A stretch of 64,000 nt of DNA from Populus alba. Lineage: Eukaryota > Streptophyta > Magnoliopsida > Malpighiales > Salicaceae. Made by a program: the position numbers and the translations under genes. Positions 51,801-61,600 of this stretch are shown one piece after another. The notes under the pieces were generated by a model. The model was not told where the DNA came from and made no database searches. It worked only from the letters and a program-made list of their open reading frames with translations. The DNA lies in contig NC_133296.1 of assembly GCF_005239225.2 (NCBI RefSeq), forward strand, positions 372,001-436,000, written 5' to 3'. How positions within the stretch are numbered: position 1 is the stretch's first letter; each line of letters opens with the position of its first letter.

Positions 51801-52024
51801 TCATATTCTCGAAAAAAAAAATCTCTATATTATATAACCGGAACTTTACTTTCATCACTTTCCAAAACTTTCCCAAATGTTTCCACATTTAGATACGTTT
51901 TTATATTTTCAACCCCCAAACTTTTCGTTTCTTTCCCTCATCCACAACAGATTCATTTCCTTCCCCTTCCATCCCCTCTCTCTCTAGCGGGCCAAAATCT
52001 CTCTCAGAAAAACAAATCCTGAAC

Positions 52025-52038
52025 AAACCCTAACCCTA
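52025..52038 (+). promoter_or_regulatory. telo-box in the Agenet gene leader
   Basis: AAACCCTAACCCTA lies 15 bases before the start codon at 52053. It is a perfect plant telo-box with a second partial unit. Such motifs near transcription starts are typical of constitutively expressed, growth-linked plant genes. A regulatory role here is inferred. Confidence 0.6.
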
Positions 52039-52052
52039 GCAGACCACCAAAA

Positions 52053-54858
52053 ATGGCGCCAAAATCAAAATCCAATCAAGACCCATATTTCAAACCAGGC
52101 TCAAAAGTAGAAATCATGTCAGACGAGGCAGGGTTTAGAGGCTCATTCTACATAGGAACAGTGGTGAAGGCAACAAGAACCCCAGAATTCACAGTCCGAT
52201 ATGAAAAACTGTTTGAAGATGAAGAAGGGACAAAACGCTTGCAAGAAACCGTTAATGAGTTCCAAATAAGGCCAATAGCACCAAGAGAGAAGAAGAGGGA
52301 GTTTAAGTTTAGTGAAGAAGTTGATGCTTTTCATAACGATGGGTGGTGGGAAGGTGTGATAACTGAGGTGAATGAAAATGGGAAGTTTGCTGTGTTTTTT
52401 AGGAGTACTAAAGAGCAGATTGAGTTTGTTGAGGAGGATTTGAGGTTGCATAGAGAGTGGGTTAATGGGGAGTGGAAACCACCATTGGAAGGAGAAGAAG
52501 AGAAAGGTGAGAAAGAAGAGGTGGAAGAGAAGGGAAATAAGGTTGGTTTTTTATTAGTTGTTGTTTTTAAATGTTAATCTTGGTTTATGTGCTTTGTGTT
52601 GATAATTTATTGCTGTTATATTAATCTTGTTAGCTTTTGATAGGTTATTTATAATTTTGTTGTTATTAGGTCAACCTTGGGTAATGTGCTTAGTTTATTT
52701 TGCTAAATTTGTTTTTATTATGTTAATCTTGGCTGGTGTGTTTGGTTTTTTGTTGTTGGTTTATATTCTGAATTTCGTGATGGCTTTGCTTTTGAATTTT
52801 TTTATTTTTTTAAAAAAAAACAGGGTTCTAGAAAGAAAAAGAAACTCTCTGAAGAAGATGAGAAAGAAGTGACGAAAGAGGTGAAAAGGAGGGTTAGCGA
52901 GGTGAGTTTTGTTTTGGACAGAGTTCTGTTTATGCAAAATTTGGTTAATTGTTTAGGTTTCTCATGATAACAATTTGGGTTAATGTGTTATGTTCGAGTT
53001 TCATTTTGATAGTTGATGTGTTTGGTTGATGATTCCTTTTGGGTTCTCTGAAAACAGGATGCTGGAATGTAAAAGATGAATTATGTGTCTTTGGTTTTTG
53101 ATAATGTTATTTATATGCTAACCTTGGTTACTGTTTTTACTTCTCTTTGGATAGATGTGTGTGGGCATTATGTATTTTGTTGTTACTGTTTTTATTGTTC
53201 TTCTGATAGATGTGTATGGGTATAACCTTAATATGTATTAATTTGGTTGTTATCATGTGAATCTTGGTTAGTGTACTTGGTTTTGGTAGTTTATTGTGGG
53301 TTTTATAACACTTTTCTCGATTCTTTGAATGTTAAATGGGAATTTCTTGATTAGGGGTTTTGGGTTTGTTTTCTTTTTAGATAAAAGTGTGTAAGTCTTG
53401 GTTGATATATTTGAATTTTGTTGTCTGGTTAATTTGTTTTTCTATTTAGGTTTTTTAGGGCTACAAAATGAGGAAAGATTCTTAAAGGAATTTATTGTGT
53501 GGAATATTCAAGGCCTTTTCTTTCGATCTTTGTTTTCTTTTTATGAATTTTGAGCTTGGAATACTTTGGCTGTTTGACTCATTGAAGAATACCCCCCCCC
53601 AGTGATTATGTGTGTACTTGCATGTCTTAGGAGTCCTGGTCCTTGAAAAGTTTTAGAGGAAGGAATGGAAACTAATGAAAATGAAGTTATTCTTTGAGCA
53701 AATCAGGATGTTTCATAGCATTTTTACCCTTGGCTTCTTATTGTGTATATTTGGTTATTTTTGTTTCCATTGAAATGGTTTGAGTAATATTTGGGTTTTA
53801 TTGATAAATTAAGGGTAAAGGGAAATAGCTTATGGGTCTTGCGAAACTTGACCCTAGACGATGATATGGAAGCTTGGACTTTCATTTTTAGTGTCCCATC
53901 ATCTCATCATCTCTAGATTATCTGTTTATTTTAGTATGTGATATGAAATCTAAGCCAATGACTCAACTTTTTCTGATGAAAAGTATTTCCTGGATGAAAA
54001 AGATAATTTCTGTTTGTATGGCAGCTATCTTAGGACTGGGAGAGGGATTTTCTTTTACTTTTTGAAGAACATGGACTATTGTAGGCAGTAACTCACACAC
54101 AGGCCCGAAGGAAATGGAAATACAAAAGAAGAAATGTGCATTCGGGTACACTTTCTGGGGTGTATGTGTGTACCTAAAAAAAGTGGAAAAACTTTCTAGC
54201 TTTTCACATCTTTACAATGAGAGTCTATTAATTGTAAAAAAAGAGTCTATGGAACATCCTTTTGTGTGGTACTGTAGTTTTGACCATCTACATTCAGCTG
54301 CAATGCTGTATTCAACAATACTTTTATTTCATTCTGTGTGTTTTGTCTTTCTCGGGTATGTTCTGCTAGAGACCTTTATCGGCTTCTTGAATCTGGAATT
54401 GCAGAAAGTGCCCAATACAAAACTAGTGAAGCCTATTGAATCACTGAAAGATGTGAAGTTTAGCAAGGGAATGCTAGTTGAGGTTAGCAGTGACGAAGAT
54501 GGTTTTAAAGGTGCTTGGTTTGCTGCTAGTATTGTTGAACCAGTGGGGAAGGACAAGTACCTTGTTGAGTACAAAAGCTTGAGAACAGAAGATGATAGTG
54601 GTTTTCTGAGGGAAGAGGTTAGCACTATGCACATAAGGCCTCCACCTCCACAAACTGTAGTTGTTGATCTTCAAGATGCTGGAAGAAGTTGATGCTCTGT
54701 ACAATGATGTCTGGTGGGTGGGTGTGGTTTGTGAGGTAAATACTTTCCCACAGTATGTTGTCTCCTTCAAGGATACCGGGGAGGAATTAGAGTTTAAGCA
54801 CTCTGACTTAAGGCCACATCAGGACTGGATCAATGGCAAATGGGTCGCTCCTTCACAT
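52053..54858 (+). CDS. Agenet-domain protein, frameshifted in exon 3
   Basis: Plant Agenet (Royal family, Tudor-like) protein; the domains bind histone tails or other ligands in the nucleus. Exons 52053-52541 and 52824-52901 join in phase to a third starting at 54405. Residues about 12-75 and 82-150 form one Agenet pair (FKPGSKVEIMSDEAGFRGS; FKFSEEVDAFHNDGWWEGV). A Lys/Glu linker follows, then a third Agenet (FSKGMLVEVSSDEDGFKGAW). The frame then ends at 54690-54692, giving 284 residues, while the fourth Agenet (FKMLEEVDALYNDVWWVGV to WINGKWVAP) continues in a shifted frame to a possible donor at 54859. The break lies near 54669-54672 and no intron fits it. This could be a real truncation, a pseudogene in the making or a base-calling error. 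The 3' end is unresolved. At1g09320 is the likely counterpart. Confidence 0.75.
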
Positions 54859-56301
54859 GTATGTCTTTCATACTTTGACTTTATTAGTCTTTTTCATGAA
54901 TATGAACGCCTCACGTGTGCACTAAGAGAGGATTAGATGATTTTTGGCAAGTCTGATATTATTTTCATGTTTTCTGGTGCTGCTGAAGATGGTAACTTGT
55001 GCTTTTTACCTCTTATTCATTTTTTTTTGGCTTTGAAGCTGTGATTGCTGGAGAAAGTAGTAGAGCTTGGTGAGAGAACCTGCGGCTTTGGTTTATATAT
55101 ACTTTGTAATCCATATCAATCTCCATTTCCCTGGCCTATGGTAGGAGCAGTAGAATATCTTGAGTTTTCTTACCCGACTAGGGTTGTAGATTCTGCGGCT
55201 GAATTACTATACTAAAAAACTGATACTATTCTTCTTCAAAGATGTCTATCTGTTCATTATGCATGAAAACTCTCTAGTGCAACCTTAAACCGAGCTCATC
55301 AAAACATAAGACAACTGTATTGCTACATTTCTTGATGCCATTTGAAGTTTCTTTCGACATGTAGAGCTGAACCCCCAATTGCTTCTCTGCACTCGTTTGC
55401 TTATGGCATTTATTAGCTTCCGGGAGTTCTCTGTAACCGGTGCATGCATGTGATTCTATAATATTGGTTTTGCCATTTGTTATCTTAGATGGACCACCGA
55501 CATCTATTGTTCCACTCCTTTTTTGACTTTAGGTTTTTTGTCTTCCTTGGCCAAGGACAGGACTTGGGAGCTTTTATATGTTTACTGCTGTGAAAGTGAA
55601 TGCTGCCGAATAGATTTATACAGTGCGCAAATTTTGAGTCTAAGGACACTAATGTCCAGCCACAATAGGTAATGTTGTTTATGAAATTCAATGGAATCAA
55701 TGCATATAGTAAGGCAATTTTTGTTCCATGGATCTATAGAGGAAGGTTTATGGAATCATAGCTAGGGTCCATGCTGGACCAAAATAGAAAAAAGGCAAAA
55801 AAGTGAGCTTCGATGCTCGGAACCAAAATTGAGGCAAAATGACATAATCTCCATTAAATTTCCAACTGCCCTTTTCAACTTTTCCCCTGCCAAACATTCT
55901 AAGTGAAAAATTCATAATTATCATCCGTTCAGAATTCTGAGATCATAAGACTCACAATTGATACAAATGATGAACATGGGATTCATTAAAGGTGAAAGTG
56001 GAAACATAATTTGATTCATTTAATCTTTTCTTTAAACTGGAAACATAATTTGATTCATTTCATCTTTTTTCAACATGTTAAGCTAAGAAAACAGCATCCA
56101 TTTAGACCACTCCAGTGTCCATGCTGTGATCTTGTCTATAAAATGATTGAGAAATGACACAATAATGTACTTTATTACCAGTAAACACTAGCAGGAGGTG
56201 ATAATACATTAAAATTGATAGTAAGACAGCAGATATAGGTCACTTATCACTGAAAACTAAGAGCCTTATTAGGCTTCCTTCACCTCCACAGCTCCATTCA
56301 C
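54859..56301. other. region between the Agenet and DUF538 genes
   Basis: I could not find a convincing further Agenet exon here. If the donor at 54859 is used, any last exon is too short to recognise. Otherwise translation in the shifted frame would stop by 54936. The rest probably contains the 3' untranslated regions of the two converging genes. A short duplicated phrase, GGAAACATAATTTGATTCAT, occurs at about 56000 and 56039. Confidence 0.55.
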
Positions 56302-56757
56302 TTACATGGCTCCCTTAGCTGGTCCTTTACCTTTTTCTTCAACCTCAAAAGCTGACACAGGGAAAGTCCTGAAGAGCCCAGTAGGAGTCTTGAAAGTCAT
56401 CTTTCCAGTTGGTGGATCATCCAAAGAGATATCACAAAGTGTGACCCAAACCAAGAGCTCTTTGGTCTTAACACCAGTCAGTTTCTTGATCTTTTTGGGC
56501 TCAACATAAGCTGTGACTTCAGTTGCATAGGAAACAAGCTTGCCGATCTTCTCAAACTTATGGGTTGTGCTCTTCTTTTGCTTGAGCCACACAAACCCTG
56601 TCTCCCTCACAATCCCACACTCTAAGATGTCATGCAGAGGCAAAAGACCATTTGGCAAGCCTACATCCTTGAGCAGCTCCTGCGATTTCTCTTGTCCCAT
56701 TTCATCTCCATAGTAGACCTCAGCTTTGGATTTGATCTCTTCTGTGACAAGAGACAT
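56302..56757 (-). CDS. DUF538 protein, SVB-like
   Basis: Single-exon gene for a 151-residue protein of the plant DUF538 family. Arabidopsis SVB, a member, affects trichome size and branching and is linked to stress responses; the biochemical role of the family is not settled, though lipid binding has been proposed. No signal peptide or membrane segment is visible, as in the SVB subgroup. Family signatures are YYGDEMGQEKSQELLKDVGL, LPNGLLPL (as GLPNGLLPLHDI), TGFVWLKQKKSTTHKF, GKLVSYATEVTAYVE and KTPTGLFRTFPVSAF. The tail is Lys/Gly-rich. Counterparts are At1g56580 (SVB) and At1g09310, which sit in the two paralogous Arabidopsis segments that match this window. Confidence 0.92.
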   Translation of the reverse strand: MSLVTEEIKSKAEVYYGDEMGQEKSQELLKDVGLPNGLLPLHDILECGIVRETGFVWLKQKKSTTHKFEKIGKLVSYATEVTAYVEPKKIKKLTGVKTKELLVWVTLCDISLDDPPTGKMTFKTPTGLFRTFPVSAFEVEEKGKGPAKGAM

Positions 56758-57499
56758 TTTCCTCAGAAAACTTGTTTAAAGTTGTTAAACTTCTTTAGAG
56801 ATTACCTTGTGAGAGATGTGTGCAGGAAAGGGTGGAAAGTTATTGCCTTGATATAGCACCCAGGTTTGACATCTACCCTTGTGTGCACACAAATTTGCCG
56901 AAACACCATTTTGCGTGTGGCCTATAAATGTTATCGACGAGTCATTTTCAAGTCAATGGTTCCTGATTTTGTTTAGCTGCAACTTTCTATGGTCATGTGT
57001 TTCTTGGGTCAAATCCAAACCCATCAAAATTGTAATTTAGGTGAACCAGATGGGGTGTCCTGCTAGCAAGATGCTTGCATTTATGAGATGGTTGAAGAAT
57101 TCATGGCAAAATTAAAGGAGAAGAGGTTGGTTGGAGGTAGTTGCCTACATCTCTATTACAATTGAGAGAGGTGGCAGAAAACAAGCACTCGTAAAACACA
57201 TCCAAGGTTTCTTGGTTCTTGTAGAATTTCGTCAAGAAACTAACTCTGGGTACATTACATGAAAAAAAAACTAAAAACGTTTGGAGCAAAGAAAGCCTTG
57301 AATTGTCACCTATACACTTGAAGCAATATTGTCTGTAAATTTATCATTTTCTTGGTAGAAAAATGCTTAAATAAGTGTTTGAGATCAATAAAGGGCAAGA
57401 GCACATGTGAACCATGATTTGAAGACAACGTTGTGATTCCAGTCACATAAAGTGTGAAATCCATCAGAAAATCATCATGGGACCCAACACTTTGTATGC

Positions 57500-57763
57500 G
57501 TGAACATGATGAACTGGATTCGTATAATGATTTTTTCATGATTAAACCATATGGTCATAATATGACGACACGGTGAACATGATGAACGAGGCTCATACAA
57601 TAATGCCTTGGTGATTAAATCACATGGTTATGAAACTAGAAAAAGATCGATCCTAACTTGTCCAGTCCATTAAATTGATCCAGGGTTTCAACCATATAAT
57701 TATGAAATTAGAACAATATTGATCCTAACATGTCCGATCCATTAAATTGATCGAGGGTTTCAA
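57500..57763. repeat. two adjacent tandem duplications
   Basis: Pair A: about 57500-57572 and 57573-57640, both starting GTGAACATGATGAAC and containing GTGATTAAA- or CATGATTAAA-like text. Pair B: about 57622-57691 and 57692-57762, sharing TATGAAA, GATCCTAAC, TCCATTAAATTGATC and AGGGTTTCAAC. Units are about 70 bases and moderately diverged. This looks like a satellite-like or transposon-derived patch. Confidence 0.7.
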
Positions 57764-57956
57764 CTATAGTAGCTTGGCATTAGTTGAGTAGGAATTGTGA
57801 CCTAACCTATTAAATCGATTCTAACTAAACCAACCGTGACCCTGTTAACCAAAATTTATTTGGATGTTGTATGCACCAGATGTAAGCAGACCAGCATTGA
57901 AGAAAGGTAGCATCAGTCCAGTGTTTGTTAGTAGATGAGAAAGGACACCGAAATTA

Positions 57957-58045
57957 ATATTGTATTATTATTTTGAAAAGAAAATAAAAAACATATTATT
58001 TTAATATATTTTCAAGGTAAAAATATTTTAAAAAATTTCATCTCC
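57957..58045. repeat. dispersed AT-rich repeat, copy 4
   Basis: Contains AAAACATATTATTTTAATAT, a TTTTCAAGGTAAAAATA phrase and ATTTTAAAAAA. It is near-identical in wording to part of copy 3 at 51720-51795. Confidence 0.5.
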
Positions 58046-58481
58046 AAAAAACGCTAGATATGCAAATTAAAAGCTGGTTTCTTCACACAACCAACAATCC
58101 AGCTGCATCATCCGGGTTCCAACATGTTCCCAGGATGATGGAAGGTTTTCATTTTATTACCAAACTGGAATGAATGCTTAACTAACCCGCAACAACGTAG
58201 TTCAGATTAGTTCGCCACTGTTGAGTGTCACCCCTTAAATCCATGCATGGTAATTGGTAACATATCTCGTTGGGGAGAAGAGAGGGCAAGTATCGGAGAT
58301 CCAGAGGCTTCGAGTGAGCATGGCCAAATCCATTTATTGGGTATTGCATGATAAAATGAACGCACCAGAAACATGGCATTAATGGAGTACGGTCAAAAGT
58401 TATACAAAAAAATGGGGGTGCATACACGAGGAAAAAGGCCTCAAGGATGACAATTAAAAAATACCTGTGGAGTCAAATGAG

Positions 58482-58610
58482 CCGACAAGCCATTGTCTTG
58501 CCTTTACAACATTTCAAGGGAAATTATCAACTGGAACCAGCTTCTAAATTACTGACTCGGTATTCCAATCACATCACTTCAGCTATGTAGCAAGGGCCCC
58601 ATGTGTTTAA
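58482..58610 (-). pseudogene. decayed duplicate of the last peptidase exon
   Basis: About 58482-58610 is an imperfect direct repeat of about 58634-58765, which carries the last exon of the peptidase gene. Shared blocks are CAACATTTCAA, ATCAACTGGAA, CAGCTTC, CATTTC/CACTTC-like text, GTAG, CAAGG and ATGTGTTT. The copy is diverged, and it lies downstream of the genuine stop at 58676-58678, so it is probably inside the 3' untranslated region or just beyond. Confidence 0.6.
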
Positions 58611-58675
58611 CCGATTTTGGAGTTAAAACTTGGGCCAATAATACATGGTCTTGTCCCTACAACATTTCAAATGGA

Positions 58676-61600
58676 TCAACTGGAAGCAGCTTCCAGATTA
58701 TTTTGAGCCTCCATTCCATTTCCACGACTGTAGTTGTTCAGCAAGGATTCTATGTGTTTTACTTCTTTCGGCATGGAGCCAGTCAGGACCTAAAGCCAGC
58801 ACCAGAAAGCTTAGTAAAATCCAAAGACTGTCAAACATAACTGTTTCAAGCAATGATATTATAATGATAGGGTCAGTATCCTGCTATTCTCTGATTTTAA
58901 TTGTTCGGTCAGTCTTTTGATAATTCGTGTCATTTTTGAAGAAATATCAAAACTAAGACCTGGGAAAATGCAGCAGTGAAAATACAGATGTATCAGTGCA
59001 TAACTTGTCAACAATTGATTTTCTAGTTCAGTGGTACTCTCTACATGAAGGACTGAGGTCTGGCTTCAAGTCCTCGTCATCCAAAGAATAAAAACAATGT
59101 GCACCAATTGTCGAAGCATGCCTAAATTTAACTAGTTGTGCACAGAAGGGCTGCTAATAAATTAAAAAACCACTCTTCTCTAGTTGTAAGAGAACCAGAA
59201 TTTGACTGGCATTGAGAAGTTAATTTTGGTTTTTACCTCATAACCAGTTTCAGTAATTAGGACTTCATCCTCGATCCTTATCCCAATACCTCTATAGCTG
59301 CAATAAGTATCAATATGAAGAGTCTATAAGAAAATTATCTATATGAACATTGTTCTCACATTTACATTACAGTTTCCAGCATGCAGACAAACTAAAAATA
59401 AAGAATTGCACTAGACAAAATAATAAAGAATTGGAAATTAACCGCGTAGTATTGCTTATCAGTTATTACTAAACTGTGAAGCACAAGTCAAATTCAATAA
59501 AAATAATAAATGAAGTTTGGGACAATAATTGTCGAAGATTAGGAACAGTGAGGCAGATTGGTTAAAAAAATACAAACATCATTACTGTATCACAAACCAA
59601 TCTAGCAAACACATGCCAAACACAGACAGTGCAAAATCAAGTGCAGTGTGTTCATCTGCCTAGTCCTTGCATAAAGACATCCTCGAGTGCAGTTATAAGC
59701 ACCTTCTTCTTATAAAGTATTTAGCTACAAGGGAATTGGGTTCAGCTTTAAATTTTATAGAGTCAATAATGAATTAGGCTAGCTTCAATATATATATTTT
59801 TTTTACTTGGCTAGCAGGAGATTTTCATATTTAAGTTTTCCATGTTGAAATGGTTCAACATGAAGTACATCCGAGCAGCTTGCACAAGTTCACGTGTACT
59901 CTGAAAGCTGCAAAGCAACTAGCTTATTCATGGCATTATTCATCCTAATGGCTTTTGTGGGAAGCTATAATTTCTTTATGGTGAGAAGTACCTATCTGGA
60001 CCATCAAAAATGGATGGAATGTAGACTCCTGGCTCAATTGTTATAACCTGCCCAGGGAAAAAAGAAACCATTAATTACATACTACGTATAAAACTATGAA
60101 TCTTGAAACTTTTTCTAAACAGAAAAAACGTTTGTATTTTATACAATTATTTGAAATAAACTTGATACTTTAAATTTAAAATCAGTTAACCTTATGATAT
60201 ATATCCTATTCATATGGACCCCGCTTTACTTTTTTAGACAAATAAATTAACTAGTCAGTTGAATCGGTGGAGAGTACTTACAACACCTGGCTTCAATAGA
60301 CGATCGTAGCTGATGTTAGAACTATCATGGACATCCATCCCTAGATAATGACCTAGACAAAATAAAGCAAATACAAAGAAGAGATTAATGCAAAGTCGAT
60401 TTGGAAGATGGAATCTGCTTTATTGCCATAACAGTAATAACTAAAAGATAAAAGGTACTTATAGAGAATCACAAGCATAACCAAAATATGATGAGACAAA
60501 CCTATTGAAGTTGGGTTCAGCTGATGGTAGGAATTGCTTCCACTACCCTTCAAAATTCCAATCTCCTTAAATCCTTTACACAACATCTCAACCTATCCAA
60601 GCATACAACATTATTGGAAAATGGAAATGTTTCTTGATAAACGAGCTTTGTTCGCTACAACATACAAGTATATACAACAAATATACACTGCAACATGGGA
60701 AGAAGACAACTAATATGTGTAACTCTCACACCACTAAAGCGATTGGATGTTTTATTATTTTCCTTCTAAGACTTGAATTTGAGGCCACCCCAAACTTGTA
60801 TAAGCATCACCAAGGAAATCAGGTTGATAAATATAGTACAGCATTCACATATCTAATTTTTCTCTTGAAAATGGAAATACAAGATATGATAAAGGACAGA
60901 TTATCCATGGCATGCTCATAGGAGTAATAGTGCCCCAAATAGTGAAAGAGGACTCATGTGGAAGAGTAACAACAAGTGCAACAATTTGTAGAAAAACAAA
61001 ATAAATCATAGTATGAGGGAAGATTGACCAAAGCAGCAAAGCTAGTCAACTGAACTGAAAATCAATTAGAGCATCAGAAAATCTCAGGAATTATATGGAT
61101 CTATCACCAAGATGCAAATTCAGGCCTACAATTGCATTCAGACTCCTAATCAACACAATCCAAGATTCACGAACTAAATCACTGGTACCATCCTTCAGTT
61201 TTTCCCATAGAAACATCTAGATGCAAAGAAAATCTAGATTTCAAGGTCATACCGAATAATTGTGAATTTGCCGAAGGCTGACACCAGGTCGGCAAAGCTT
61301 TATGCTTTCCTTGTTTGTTTCAAGTACAAGATTGTAAAGCTCTTCCTGAGAAATGCACATTCAAACCATCAGCTTTGTTATTAGGCTCATTTGGCTGAAG
61401 GAATTGAAAATAGAAATACTTGAAAATTCCAATAAAGCAAGCTGAAGGTTGTGTGCATGCTTATTTCTTAGTACAATAAAGATAGTGAGAACTGAGAAGT
61501 GAGAAGATCATTTTTCAATTTACTACAAATATACAATGCAAGTATAAATTTAAAACATGTATCTAGACATAAGGTAATCACTATTCATGCAGTGTTAGTA

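Larger units (their letters stand above)
50970..52052. other. AT-rich intergenic region before the Agenet gene
   Basis: No gene seen. It contains a dispersed AT-rich repeat copy (51615-51800) with an ATT microsatellite (51672-51695). A CT-rich stretch from about 51900 leads into the Agenet gene and is probably its core promoter and leader. Confidence 0.65.
56758..58675. other. intergenic region between DUF538 and peptidase genes
   Basis: Contains the DUF538 promoter on its left side and the peptidase 3' untranslated region on its right. Two adjacent tandem duplications (57500-57763), a dispersed AT-rich repeat copy (57957-58045) and a decayed copy of the peptidase 3' end (58482-58610) are listed separately. 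No further gene is supported. Confidence 0.65.

Noticed and set aside
59292..59297. Alternative acceptor six bases into the penultimate peptidase exon
   Set aside because: It would delete two residues from a segment whose length is constant in the family (before GIGIRIED). The upstream acceptor keeps the spacing.
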